Below are positions 1 through 7,828 of a stretch of 11,532 nucleotides of DNA, in pieces (the stretch's first letter is position 1; each line of letters begins with the position of its first letter). Below the pieces are notes generated by a model that was not told where the DNA came from, made no database searches, and saw only the letters and a list, made by a program, of their open reading frames with translations. A program made the translations under genes and the position numbers. This stretch comes from an uncultured Actinomycetes bacterium (GTDB lineage Bacteria > Actinomycetota > Actinomycetes > Nanopelagicales > Nanopelagicaceae), in assembly GCA_903867285.1 (NCBI GenBank), contig CAIPQX010000092.1, positions 1 through 11,532 on the forward strand, written 5' to 3'.

Positions 1-1389
1 ACGCAACGTTTCGCGCAACGTTGCACCATCTCGTGGTGCTGCAACATGGAGGGTTGGCACTATGCCGGTCAAAGCAAGATCCCAGATGCCAGGGTGCGAA
101 GGACCATCATCTCCTGTGACGCCAGCACGATCTAAGACAAAAGTCACTCCCGCTTTATGCAGGGCCACATCGAGCAGAAGTTGATCAAAAGCGCGATTCA
201 GGAAGGTCGAATAAATAGCAACGACGGGATGTAAACCTGCAAATGCCATACCCGCAGCAGATGTGGTGGCATGCTGTTCGGCGATTCCTACATCGAAGGT
301 GCGATCTGGAAATTCCGATTGGAATTCATCGAGTCCAGTGGGTCCTAGCATCGCGGCCGTGATTGCGACTACGTCAGGGCGTTCGTGGCCGATTGCAACA
401 AGTTCATTTGCGAAAACTGAGGTCCAGGACGGAGCAACCTTTTTGAGGGGAAGTCCGGTCTGCGGACTGACCTTGCCAACGGCATGAAACTTCTCAGCTT
501 CATCATTGACTGCCGGCGCATGTCCTTTGCCCTTCTCCGTTATAACGTGGACGAGGACGGGACGGCCAAAATTCTTGGCATGAGTAAAGGCGTTTTCCAG
601 CGCTTCGATATTGTGACCATCGACCGGGCCAAAGTATTTGAGTCCGAGATCTTCAAACATGCCTTGCGGGGCGACAATATCTTTAATGCCTTTTTTGACC
701 CCGTGAAGCGTCTCGTAAATAGGTTGGCCAACGACCGGAGTGTGTTCGAGAACGCTCTTTCCCCAGTCCAGAAATTTCTCATAACCGCTCGTTGTTCGCA
801 ACGTAGAAAGGTAGGTCGCGACTCCGCCAATGGTGGGCGAGTATGAGCGTTCATTGTCGTTCACGATTATTACTAATGGAAGATCGCGATTGGTCGCAAT
901 GTTATTGAGCGCTTCCCAGGCCATTCCGCCGGTAAGTGCTCCATCGCCAACTACACAGACGACAGATCTATTCTTAATTCCCTGCACACTAAATCCACGA
1001 GCGACTCCATCGGCCCACGAGAGCGCTCCAGAGGCGTGAGAATTCTCAATGACATCATGTATCGACTCAACGCGGCTGGGGTATCCCGCTAATCCCCCGC
1101 GTTGGCGTAAGGTATCAAAACCTTCTTGCCTCCCCGTCAAAATCTTGTGAACGTAGGATTGATGTCCGGTATCAAAGAGAATGACATCTTTTGGCGAATC
1201 AAAGACGCGATGGGCGGCGATGGTTAACTCGACGACTCCTAAATTTGGCCCGAGGTGGCCGCCGCTCTTCGAAACCTTTTCGATGAGGAATTCGCGAATC
1301 TCGACAGCAAGTAAGTTAAGTTGCTCGTGATTGAGAACCTTGAGATCTTCTGGCCCTTTGATTGCAGGCAGGATCTTGGGGCTAGACAT
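1..1389 (-). CDS. dxs: 1-deoxy-D-xylulose-5-phosphate synthase, C-terminus cut by window edge
   Basis: This is the first enzyme of the MEP isoprenoid pathway. It is cytosolic and thiamine-diphosphate dependent, condensing pyruvate with glyceraldehyde 3-phosphate. I translated 463 residues of an expected ~630; the gene is open at base 1, so the C-terminal transketolase-like domain is missing from the window. Visible landmarks are SGGHLGPNLGVVELT near residues 42-56, the thiamine-diphosphate/Mg site GDGALTGG (148-155) with NDNE at 177-180, the catalytic Glu371 in VGIAEQHA, and DRAGVTGDDGPSHPG (420-434) with substrate-site His432. The ATG at 1389 is chosen because the N-terminus then has normal length and because TAGAAT ends six bases upstream, with no Shine-Dalgarno, fitting a leaderless start. 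It lies 64 bases downstream of aconitase on the same strand but appears to have its own promoter. Identity is very secure; the exact start is likely. Confidence 0.97.
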   Translation of the reverse strand, partial: MSSPKILPAIKGPEDLKVLNHEQLNLLAVEIREFLIEKVSKSGGHLGPNLGVVELTIAAHRVFDSPKDVILFDTGHQSYVHKILTGRQEGFDTLRQRGGLAGYPSRVESIHDVIENSHASGALSWADGVARGFSVQGIKNRSVVCVVGDGALTGGMAWEALNNIATNRDLPLVIIVNDNERSYSPTIGGVATYLSTLRTTSGYEKFLDWGKSVLEHTPVVGQPIYETLHGVKKGIKDIVAPQGMFEDLGLKYFGPVDGHNIEALENAFTHAKNFGRPVLVHVITEKGKGHAPAVNDEAEKFHAVGKVSPQTGLPLKKVAPSWTSVFANELVAIGHERPDVVAITAAMLGPTGLDEFQSEFPDRTFDVGIAEQHATTSAAGMAFAGLHPVVAIYSTFLNRAFDQLLLDVALHKAGVTFVLDRAGVTGDDGPSHPGIWDLALTGIVPTLHVAAPRDGATLRETLR

Positions 1390-1395
1390 GGCCAG

Positions 1396-1401
1396 ATTCT
1401 A
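1396..1401 (-). promoter_or_regulatory. Predicted -10 element for leaderless dxs transcript
   Basis: On the minus strand TAGAAT is followed by six bases and then the dxs ATG at 1389, which would place transcription initiation at or within a base of the start codon. No purine-rich ribosome binding site precedes the ATG. No good -35 is visible. The same hexamer and spacing recur before the RNA methyltransferase at 5357. Confidence 0.6.
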
Positions 1402-1406
1402 CGCGC

Positions 1407-1441
1407 AGAGCTTGCTCTTTGCGAGGCAGATTACAAGCTCT
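1407..1441. repeat. 8-bp inverted repeat between acn and dxs
   Basis: AGAGCTTG at 1407-1414 is the perfect reverse complement of CAAGCTCT at 1434-1441, with 19 bases between. The repeat spans the place where the dxs -35 would sit and begins 12 bases after the acn stop. No T-run follows either arm on the minus strand, so it is not a convincing intrinsic terminator. It could be an operator for dxs, a 3' stabilising hairpin for acn mRNA, or chance. Confidence 0.4.
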
Positions 1442-1453
1442 TCTGGGGCCGAA

Positions 1454-4111
1454 TTAGTTGAGCAGGGAGCGAAGCACGTACTGCATGATTCCACCGTGGC
1501 GGTAATAATCCGCTTCACCTGGAGTATCGATACGTAGTTGCGCTTCAAATGTGATTTCGCCCGCTTTTACCGTGAGAGTTTTCGGAGATGGACCGCTGTT
1601 GAGCGCTTCAATACCCGTGATCTCAAAAGTTTCAGATCCCGTGAGACCAAGACTCTTCGCATTTTGACCATTGAGGAATTGCAATGGGAGCACTCCCATT
1701 CCAATCAAGTTTGATCGGTGAATGCGCTCGAAAGATTCCGCGATTACGGCACGTACGCCGAGCAGGGCAGTGCCCTTTGCCGCCCAATCTCGAGATGAAC
1801 CGGAGCCGTACTCTTTTCCAGCAAGAATTACCAGTGGAATTCCTGCAGCTAGATAATCGCTCGATGCATCGTAGATAGTCGCTTGTTCTCCATTGCGCAA
1901 GAAGTTACGTGTGAATCCGCCCTCAACGCCATCGAGTAGAAGATTCTTCAGTCGAATGTTGGCAAAAGTTCCGCGGATCATTACCTCGTGGTTACCGCGA
2001 CGCGAACCGTATGAGTTGAAATCGATACGCTCGATTCCGTGATCGGCTAGATACTTGCCAGCAGGTGTACCAACTTTGATATTTCCCGCGGGCGAGATGT
2101 GATCTGTAGTAACTGAATCACCCAGAATCGCCAAGACGCGCGCACCTGAAATATTAGTGACAGGTTTAGGTTGCCGCGGCATTCCATCAAAATAGGGAGG
2201 TTTTCTTACATATGTAGAGTCGCTCTCCCACTCGAAAGTCTTGCCAGTTGGGGTCTCTAAAGATTTCCAGCGGTGATCGCCATCAAAGACGGTCGCGTAA
2301 TCCTTCTTAAACATATCCGATGAGATACACGATGCAATTACTGCATCAATCTCCTCGGCGCTGGGCCAGATATCTTTCAAAAATACGGCTGTGCCACTCT
2401 GATCGTGGCCGATCGGATCGTTCTCAAAGTCGTGGTCCATGGTGCCGGTTAGGGCGTAAGCAACCACAAGTGGAGGCGATGCAAGATAGTTCATCTTTAC
2501 ATCAGGGCTGATACGTCCCTCAAAATTTCGATTTCCGGAGAGGACCGCTGTAACAGCAAGGTCGTTCTCATTGATCGCCTTGCTAATTTCAACTGGAAGC
2601 GGACCAGAGTTTCCGATACAGGTAACGCAACCGTAACCAACCAGGTTGAAGCCCAATTGCTCCATATAACCAGTTAGCTGCGCCTTGTCGTAGTAATCGG
2701 TAACTACTTTGGAGCCTGGTGCAAGAGTGGTCTTTACCCAAGGCTTAGAACGCAGCCCCTTTTCGACCGCCTTCTTTGCAAGCAGAGCGGCACCGATCAT
2801 GACCGATGGGTTTGATGTATTTGTGCATGATGTGATTGAAGCAATCGCTACTGCGCCATTAGATATCGATGTCGCTTTGCCGTTGACCGAAACATCAATC
2901 GCCGTGCGAGCACTATTCTGGCTGAGATAGGTAGGGATGATTTCGTTGAAGGCTTTTTTAGAGTTGGTGAGCGAGATGCGATCTTGTGGTCGCTTCGGTC
3001 CAGAGATCGAAGGTACAACTTCGGCTAAATCAAGTTCTACATACTCGGAGAAACGCGGCTCGATCGCAGGATCGTGCCAGAGGCCATTGCGCTTCGCATA
3101 CTTCTCGACAAGTTCAATTTGATCTCCACTGCGACCGGTAAGGGTGAGATAGCGGAGCGTCTCATCATCGATAGGGAAGATTGCGCAAGTCGATCCATAC
3201 TCAGGTGACATATTTCCGATGGCGGTGCGATTTGCCATGGGCAAGGCAACTACGCCTGGACCGTAAAATTCTACAAACTTTCCGACAACGCCGTGTTTAC
3301 GCAGACGTTCGGTAATCGTCAAAACTAGATCAGTGGCGGTGGTTCCTACAGGTAACTGACCTTTGAGTTTGAATCCGACGACGCGAGGGATCAACATGGA
3401 AACTGGTTGGCCAAGTAGGGCAGCTTCTGCCTCAATTCCGCCGACGCCCCAACCCAAAACGCCAAGTCCATTGACCATGGTCGTATGTGAATCAGTACCA
3501 ACGACTGTGTCTGGGTAGGCGCGGAGAGTCCCGTCTACAGTACGAGTCATAACGACGCGGGCCAGATATTCAATATTTACTTGATGAACAATTCCGGTTC
3601 CAGGCGGGACAACCTTAAATTCATCAAATGCGCTCTGCCCCCAACGTAGGAAGCGATAACGCTCCTTGTTGCGTTGGTATTCGATATCGGTGTTCTCTTC
3701 AAATGCGGTAGTCGTACCGAATATGTCGGCGATGACAGAGTGATCGATAACTAGCTCTGCGGGGGCAAGAGGATTGACCTTCGAAGGGTCTCCCCCTAAA
3801 TCAGCAATTGCCTCACGCATGGTGGCGAGGTCGACGATGCAGGGAACGCCAGTGAAATCTTGCATGATGACGCGGCCAGGTGTGAATTGAATTTCAGTGT
3901 CGGGCTCAGCAGTGGGATCCCACTGGGCTAGCGCCTTAATCTGACTCGCAGTGATGTTCGCACCATCTTCAGTGCGCAGCAGATTTTCTAAGAGCACCTT
4001 GAGGCTGAAGGGGAGGGTAGTTGCGCCCTCCAAGCCGGTGATTTCGAAGATTTCGTAGGAGTTGCCAGCAACATCAAGTGTGCTCTTTGCGTTAAAGGAA
4101 TTTTTGCTCAT
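1454..4111 (-). CDS. acn: Aconitate hydratase (aconitase A / IRP1 type)
   Basis: This TCA-cycle enzyme interconverts citrate and isocitrate through cis-aconitate using a [4Fe-4S] cluster in the cytosol. At 885 residues it has the usual monomeric AcnA/IRP1 length. The three cluster cysteines are visible: Cys429 in SITSCTNTSNPS, and Cys495 and Cys498 in GYGCVTCIGNSG. Other signatures are the FTGVPCIVDLA stretch (86-96), VGTDSHTTMVNGLGVLGWGVGG (204-225), and in the C-terminal swivel domain GDSVTTDHISPAG (664-676) and AGKEYGSGSSRDWAAKG (764-780). The ATG at 4111 gives a normal N-terminus. It is preceded by AGGA about ten bases upstream, and a TAGGAT overlaps that, so either a weak Shine-Dalgarno or a very short leader is possible. 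It lies 49 bases downstream of the methyltransferase and upstream of dxs, all on the same strand. No defects were seen. Confidence 0.98.
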   Translation of the reverse strand: MSKNSFNAKSTLDVAGNSYEIFEITGLEGATTLPFSLKVLLENLLRTEDGANITASQIKALAQWDPTAEPDTEIQFTPGRVIMQDFTGVPCIVDLATMREAIADLGGDPSKVNPLAPAELVIDHSVIADIFGTTTAFEENTDIEYQRNKERYRFLRWGQSAFDEFKVVPPGTGIVHQVNIEYLARVVMTRTVDGTLRAYPDTVVGTDSHTTMVNGLGVLGWGVGGIEAEAALLGQPVSMLIPRVVGFKLKGQLPVGTTATDLVLTITERLRKHGVVGKFVEFYGPGVVALPMANRTAIGNMSPEYGSTCAIFPIDDETLRYLTLTGRSGDQIELVEKYAKRNGLWHDPAIEPRFSEYVELDLAEVVPSISGPKRPQDRISLTNSKKAFNEIIPTYLSQNSARTAIDVSVNGKATSISNGAVAIASITSCTNTSNPSVMIGAALLAKKAVEKGLRSKPWVKTTLAPGSKVVTDYYDKAQLTGYMEQLGFNLVGYGCVTCIGNSGPLPVEISKAINENDLAVTAVLSGNRNFEGRISPDVKMNYLASPPLVVAYALTGTMDHDFENDPIGHDQSGTAVFLKDIWPSAEEIDAVIASCISSDMFKKDYATVFDGDHRWKSLETPTGKTFEWESDSTYVRKPPYFDGMPRQPKPVTNISGARVLAILGDSVTTDHISPAGNIKVGTPAGKYLADHGIERIDFNSYGSRRGNHEVMIRGTFANIRLKNLLLDGVEGGFTRNFLRNGEQATIYDASSDYLAAGIPLVILAGKEYGSGSSRDWAAKGTALLGVRAVIAESFERIHRSNLIGMGVLPLQFLNGQNAKSLGLTGSETFEITGIEALNSGPSPKTLTVKAGEITFEAQLRIDTPGEADYYRHGGIMQYVLRSLLN

Positions 4112-4120
4112 CGTGGCTAA

Positions 4121-4126
4121 ATCCTA
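4121..4126 (-). promoter_or_regulatory. Possible -10 / weak SD ahead of acn
   Basis: TAGGAT on the minus strand ends nine bases before the acn ATG. It fits TANNNT, but the spacing is longer than the 6-7 bases seen at the other promoters here, and its AGGA could instead serve as a weak ribosome binding site. The 49-base methyltransferase-acn gap leaves room for read-through, so an independent acn promoter is only a possibility. Confidence 0.3.
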
Positions 4127-4160
4127 GCCCACCCTGATAAACCCCTCCCGAAGGAATCCG

Positions 4161-5357
4161 CTAGGCAGGGATGAAACGCGCCACACACTCGACGTGCTGA
4201 GTCTGCGGAAAGAGGTCATAGCCGATTAAATAATCCATCCGATAACCAGATGCGAGGAGAAGCTTTGCATCGCGCGCTAGCGAGGCAGGGTCACAGGAGA
4301 CGTAGACGATCGCCCTTGGGTGGGTGCGGGTCATCACCGTGATGACCTCTTCACCGGCGCCGGTTCTCGGTGGGTCGAGCAGAATCACATCAGGATCAGA
4401 GATCTTGGGTAGGCGAAATTCGACCGTTCCAGGGTGGATCTCGACATTCTTCGCCCCTTTGAAAATCTTCTGGGCATCGCCTATCGCGCGGCGATCAGCT
4501 TCGATGAGATGAACCTTTCCGTTCGCGCCGACCTGAGCGGCCATGGCGGCCGTGAAGAGTCCTACTCCCCCATAAAGATCGCAGACCACTTCACCCGCTT
4601 GCAGTTCCAATTTTGAGATGACCTCGGCGATGAGAGTTGCGGGAGCCTTGGAATGTGCCTGCCAGAAACTCTGTGGAGATATTTGATAGGTAAACCCATC
4701 GACCTTCTCAACGAGCTGCGTCGGCCCAGAAATACTTCTGCCAGCCCTGGTAACACTTACCTGCCCCGTACTTGTCGATGCGACCGCGATGCGATCATCA
4801 CCATTCCAACGACGCTGCGAAAGCGCAGCCACGTTCATCGCAGAATCTGCGATCACGCAATCGTTGATCTCAATGACATCGTTGCTCCGAGCGCCAAAGA
4901 AACCGATCCGGCCAGTGTCCCCGACAGCGAAATCCATTCTGGTTCGCCAATGCAAACCATCAGAGGGTTCAACTGCGAGAACTTCACATTGCACGTCAAT
5001 TCCCCCCATTCGAGAGAACTGCTCCACGATAACTTGAGCTTTGAGAACCCGCTGATAATCGAGATCTATATGTTGGAAATCGCATCCACCGCATCCACCA
5101 GGACGGGCATATTCGCAGGGAGCCGAAATCCGGTGTTCGGAGGGAGTAAGTATTTCAATTGCATCCCCTCGGGCCATTTTGGAGTTAACCGATGTGATCT
5201 CGACCAAAGCTCGCTCGCCGGGGATGCCATAGCGCACAAAGACAACCTGGCCCTCAAAACGCGCGACGCAGTGCCCACCATGTGCGATTCTCTCGATATC
5301 AACAGTTACCTGCTGGCCAACTACTAAACGTTCACCCGTAGGTACTGCTGCATCCAT
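4161..5357 (-). CDS. TRAM-domain, SAM-dependent RNA uridine-C5 methyltransferase (TrmA/RlmD family)
   Basis: This enzyme should transfer a methyl group from S-adenosylmethionine to C5 of a uridine in rRNA or tRNA; which RNA cannot be read from sequence. Its 398 residues hold an N-terminal TRAM RNA-binding domain (about 10-70), the iron-sulfur cysteine set Cys81, Cys89, Cys92 (CGGCDFQH) plus Cys167, and a Rossmann methyltransferase domain. That domain has the SAM loop CDLYGGVGLFT (259-269), LLDPPRTG (326-333), the nucleophile Cys355 in VSCDP, and Glu390 in HVEC, the family's usual proton-abstracting position. All key residues are present. The ATG at 5357 is preferred over the in-frame one at 5353 region because TAGAAT ends six bases before it. 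It diverges from ceoB, as I recall for Rv2689c and ceoB in Mycobacterium, although there a permease gene lies between. Confidence 0.93.
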   Translation of the reverse strand: MDAAVPTGERLVVGQQVTVDIERIAHGGHCVARFEGQVVFVRYGIPGERALVEITSVNSKMARGDAIEILTPSEHRISAPCEYARPGGCGGCDFQHIDLDYQRVLKAQVIVEQFSRMGGIDVQCEVLAVEPSDGLHWRTRMDFAVGDTGRIGFFGARSNDVIEINDCVIADSAMNVAALSQRRWNGDDRIAVASTSTGQVSVTRAGRSISGPTQLVEKVDGFTYQISPQSFWQAHSKAPATLIAEVISKLELQAGEVVCDLYGGVGLFTAAMAAQVGANGKVHLIEADRRAIGDAQKIFKGAKNVEIHPGTVEFRLPKISDPDVILLDPPRTGAGEEVITVMTRTHPRAIVYVSCDPASLARDAKLLLASGYRMDYLIGYDLFPQTQHVECVARFIPA

Positions 5358-5363
5358 TGCTCA

Positions 5364-5369
5364 ATTCTA
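5364..5369 (-). promoter_or_regulatory. Predicted -10 element for leaderless methyltransferase transcript
   Basis: Minus-strand TAGAAT is followed by six bases and then the ATG at 5357. No Shine-Dalgarno lies between. The hexamer and spacing are identical to those at dxs. No recognisable -35 was found. Confidence 0.6.
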
Positions 5370-5379
5370 TGCTCCTTCG

Positions 5380-5390
5380 GAGGGGCCCTC
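5380..5390. repeat. GC-rich palindrome in the methyltransferase-ceoB divergent region
   Basis: GAGGGGCCCTC is two 5-base arms around one central base. It sits between the two outward-facing -10 elements and close to where the methyltransferase -35 should be, so it could be an operator half or whole site. A second small hairpin-capable stretch, CTCC-TTC-GGAG at 5372-5382, overlaps it. A short GC-rich palindrome may be chance. Confidence 0.25.
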
Positions 5391-5419
5391 GATCCTAACC
5401 ACGGCCCGAGACTGTGGTG

Positions 5420-5425
5420 TAAGTT
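5420..5425 (+). promoter_or_regulatory. Predicted -10 element for leaderless ceoB transcript
   Basis: TAAGTT is followed by seven bases (CTTCCCC) and then GTG at 5433. The bases between lack any purine-rich ribosome binding site. This supports the GTG as the start and a leaderless ceoB-ceoC mRNA. No clear -35. Confidence 0.55.
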
Positions 5426-5432
5426 CTTCCCC

Positions 5433-6095
5433 GTGCATGTAGTCATCATGGGTTGTGGACGCGTAGGTTCTGGCTTATCCAAGGCTTTAGAGGCCGCGGG
5501 GCATTCTGTCGCCGTTATTGATCAAAATCGTGAAGCCTTCCGTAGGCTTGGACCAAATTTCAAGGGCCGCACCATCGCGGGAGTTGGATTTGATCAAGAT
5601 ATCCTGCTTGAAGCTGGGATCGAAAACGCCGCTGCCTTCGCTGCAGTCTCCAATGGTGACAATTCAAATATTCTTGCGGCGCGTGTGGCCCGCGAACGCT
5701 ATAACGTTCCAAATGTCGTCGCCCGTATATATGACCCAGAGCGCGCCGAAATTTATCAGCGTCTCGGAATTCCGACGGTTGCAACTGTTCTGTGGACCAC
5801 GGATCAGATGATGCGCAGATTGGCACCTGAAGGATCGCAATCCGAATGGCGTGATGCGAGTGGCACCGTTCAACTCTGTGAAGTCGCACTGCACCGTTCT
5901 TGGTTTGGCCGCCCTGCACTGCTCATTGAAGAGGCGACAGGTGCGCGCGTAGCATTTATTACTCGCCTGGGCGAAGGTCTAATCCCAAATAGTCACACAG
6001 TTTTGCAAGAGGGTGATCTCGTCCATGTCATTCTCATGGAGACGGATCGTTCGAAACTCGATGAGATTCTCTCCCGTGAACCAGAAGTGAATTAA
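5433..6095 (+). CDS. ceoB: TrkA-family potassium uptake regulatory protein, first of tandem pair
   Basis: This is a cytosolic RCK (regulator of K+ conductance) subunit that binds NAD(H) or another nucleotide and gates a membrane potassium transporter. The 220 residues contain an N-terminal TrkA_N Rossmann fold with GCGRVGSG at 7-14 and acidic Asp30 (VAVIDQN) at the end of strand 2, then a TrkA_C domain from about residue 140 to 215. The start is GTG: it begins the first beta strand (HVVIMGCGRVG) exactly as in relatives and follows a -10-like TAAGTT by seven bases. The next gene, ceoC, begins nine bases after its stop, so the two are surely cotranscribed and probably assemble together. No transporter gene adjoins them here. 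The symbol follows the mycobacterial name for this position; trkA is also used. Confidence 0.9.
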   Translation: MHVVIMGCGRVGSGLSKALEAAGHSVAVIDQNREAFRRLGPNFKGRTIAGVGFDQDILLEAGIENAAAFAAVSNGDNSNILAARVARERYNVPNVVARIYDPERAEIYQRLGIPTVATVLWTTDQMMRRLAPEGSQSEWRDASGTVQLCEVALHRSWFGRPALLIEEATGARVAFITRLGEGLIPNSHTVLQEGDLVHVILMETDRSKLDEILSREPEVN

Positions 6096-6104
6096 GGCGA
6101 CCTC

Positions 6105-6764
6105 ATGAAGATAGCAATCGTTGGAGCAGGAAACGTCGGCCGAGCTATTGCTCGTGAATTGATCGAGAATAAGCATCACGTTCTCTTGATTGATCGTGAC
6201 CCTAAAGCTCTCAAGATGGATACCGTTCCCGAGGCCGAATGGTTATTAGCCGATGCCTGCGAAATCTCTTCGCTCGATAATGCCAAACTCTCCACCTGTC
6301 AGGTTCTCGTCGCGGCAACCGGTGATGACAAGGTAAATCTTGTCTCCTCACTTTTGGCTAAGACCGAATATGGCGTGCCACGCGTTGTTGCTCGTATCAA
6401 TCATCCAAAGAACGAATGGCTCTTCGATTCCTCTTGGGGAGTCGATGTTGCAGTGTCTACTCCAAGAATTATCTCGGCCTTGGTTGAAGAAGCCGTAACG
6501 GTCGGTGACGTCGTTCGACTCTTCTCGCTTAAGCGCGGCGGAGCCAACCTGGTTGAGATCACACTTCCTGAAGGTGCCAAGGCATCGGGCCGGACTGTAG
6601 GAGAGATTGCATTCCCAGCGGGAAGTTCGCTGGCATCAATTGTTCGAGATGGCCACGTCATTACTCCCCAGGATCAAGATATGTTGATGAGTGGGGATGA
6701 ATTAATTTTCGTTTCAACCGCTGCTGCAGAGAAACTTCTGAAAGATTGCCTACTCGGTTTTTAA
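6105..6764 (+). CDS. ceoC: TrkA-family potassium uptake regulatory protein, second of tandem pair
   Basis: This second RCK subunit of 219 residues is built like its neighbour but is clearly diverged from it. The TrkA_N fold starts with MKIAIVGAGNVGRAIA (GxGxxG at 7-12) and has Asp30 in LLIDRD for nucleotide ribose contact. A TrkA_C domain covers about residues 135-217. A weak AAGG lies eight to eleven bases before the ATG, overlapping the stop of ceoB, so translation is probably coupled. The likely role is a hetero-oligomeric ring with CeoB controlling a K+ transporter in response to nucleotide state; this is inferred from the family. Its last 15 bases overlap the end of the convergent DUF3159 gene, and no terminator is visible after the stop, so transcripts from the two strands may overlap. 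Confidence 0.9.
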   Translation: MKIAIVGAGNVGRAIARELIENKHHVLLIDRDPKALKMDTVPEAEWLLADACEISSLDNAKLSTCQVLVAATGDDKVNLVSSLLAKTEYGVPRVVARINHPKNEWLFDSSWGVDVAVSTPRIISALVEEAVTVGDVVRLFSLKRGGANLVEITLPEGAKASGRTVGEIAFPAGSSLASIVRDGHVITPQDQDMLMSGDELIFVSTAAAEKLLKDCLLGF

Positions 6765-7382
6765 TTCCGGCTTCACGGTAGGTACTTTCCGCAATATCAG
6801 CCAGGTTCCCCAGGCAACTGCTAAGAACAATGGCGTTCCCATAATTAACCGAGCCGTGCCCAGCCAATTGATGTGATTGGTTCGATAGAGCGGATACTGC
6901 ACGAGCAAGCGCGATACGAAGAGTGCAACCCAGAGCCATCCCGCTCTTAAGTAAGCCCGCTTTCTTGCCGGTACAGCTCTCCAGGCGAGATTCTCTCCGA
7001 GCACTGGTCCGAGTAGCACACCTAAAACCGGCCACCCTGCAATATTGGCAATTGTGTAAATGGATCCATAAATCACATTGATGATCAGCCCGGGGAGATA
7101 AAAATCCGCCGCCTTACCCGTGTGACGGGCAAGAAGTGCACAGAAGACAACTCCGATCACCCCAGAGATGGCATGTTGCAAGGTCTCACGTTTTACCAGC
7201 CGAGCAATGGCGAATATCAAGGAGAGAGCAACGGCGGTAATCGCAGAGTTGTTGAGGCTATGCGAAATGTTGAAAACAATCAGGAATACGATGGACGGTA
7301 AACCACTGTCGAGCAGACCACGAGTTCCGCCGAGAGCGTTTAAAACTTTAGCTTTATCTTCCAGATGGCCGTCATAACTCAT
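6750..7382 (-). CDS. DUF3159 family multi-pass membrane protein
   Basis: This is an actinobacterial integral membrane protein of unknown function, 210 residues. The family signature is visible at the N-terminus (NALGGTRGLLDSGLPSIVF, 15-33) and in the middle (ETLQHAISGVIGV, 66-78; DFYLPGLIIN, 93-102). Hydrophobic segments at roughly 27-42, 46-62, 69-86, 97-125, 145-162 and 178-198 suggest five or six membrane helices with a basic loop (AWRAVPARKRAYLRAG, 133-148). The ATG overlaps the dUTPase stop as ATGA, so it is the last gene of a translationally coupled operon with the thioesterase and dut. Its 3' end overlaps ceoC by 15 bases. The proximity to ceoB/ceoC and dut is, as I recall, conserved in other Actinomycetota, but no mechanism is implied by the sequence. 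Confidence 0.85.
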   Translation of the reverse strand: MSYDGHLEDKAKVLNALGGTRGLLDSGLPSIVFLIVFNISHSLNNSAITAVALSLIFAIARLVKRETLQHAISGVIGVVFCALLARHTGKAADFYLPGLIINVIYGSIYTIANIAGWPVLGVLLGPVLGENLAWRAVPARKRAYLRAGWLWVALFVSRLLVQYPLYRTNHINWLGTARLIMGTPLFLAVAWGTWLILRKVPTVKPELKTE

Positions 7383-7828
7383 TTGGACGCTGTACCTGTC
7401 GAACCGAAACCGCCGCTGGCGCGCTCAGAACCTGGCAATTCATCGACTTCGACAAATTGGGCAGCCTCTACGCGCTGAATAACAAGTTGCGCAATTCGAT
7501 CGCCCTTCTTAAAAGAGATCGCTTCACGTAAATCGTGGTTAATCAAAATTACTTGGAGCTCACCGCGAAATCCTGCATCAACGGTGCCGGGAGTATTGAC
7601 CATCGATACCCCATGTTTAATTGCTAGTCCAGAGCGCGGATGAACAAAAGCGGCGAAGCCAAAGGGTAGTGCGATAGAAAGTCCCGTTGGCACAAGCAGT
7701 CGCTCCCCGGGCTCGATAGTGACATCTACGCGCGTGGTGATATCAGCCCCAGCATCTCCAGGCTTTCCATATTGTGGAAGTGGCACATCGGGATATAAAC
7801 GCTTTACGAGTACCTCGACGCCCTTCAT
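7379..7828 (-). CDS. dut: Deoxyuridine 5'-triphosphate nucleotidohydrolase (dUTPase)
   Basis: It hydrolyses dUTP to dUMP and pyrophosphate, keeping uracil out of DNA and supplying dUMP for thymidylate synthesis. At 149 residues it is a normal trimeric dUTPase. All five motifs are intact: I GDAGADI (24-30), II PRSGLA (64-69), III NTPGTVDAGFRGEL (78-91) with catalytic Asp84, IV GDRIAQLVI (109-117), and V RASGGFGSTG (136-145), the glycine-rich tail that closes over the active site of the neighbouring subunit. Its ATG overlaps the thioesterase stop and its TGA overlaps the DUF3159 start, each as ATGA, so it sits in the middle of a tightly coupled three-gene operon and probably relies on re-initiation of ribosomes instead of its own promoter. 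Confidence 0.97.
   Translation of the reverse strand: MKGVEVLVKRLYPDVPLPQYGKPGDAGADITTRVDVTIEPGERLLVPTGLSIALPFGFAAFVHPRSGLAIKHGVSMVNTPGTVDAGFRGELQVILINHDLREAISFKKGDRIAQLVIQRVEAAQFVEVDELPGSERASGGFGSTGTASK

Noticed and set aside
1..24. Direct repeat GCAACGTT and the palindrome GCAACGTTGC at the left edge
   Set aside because: It encodes the conserved Dxs stretch ATLRETLR; the repeated Leu-Arg codons explain it.
484..854. Open frames of about 105-120 codons within the dxs region
   Set aside because: They are shadows of dxs: the dxs frame is continuous across this region with all expected motifs.
4653..5327. 224-codon open frame on the plus strand
   Set aside because: It lies wholly antisense to the RNA methyltransferase, whose motifs are complete. 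The translation has no family resemblance and looks low in order.
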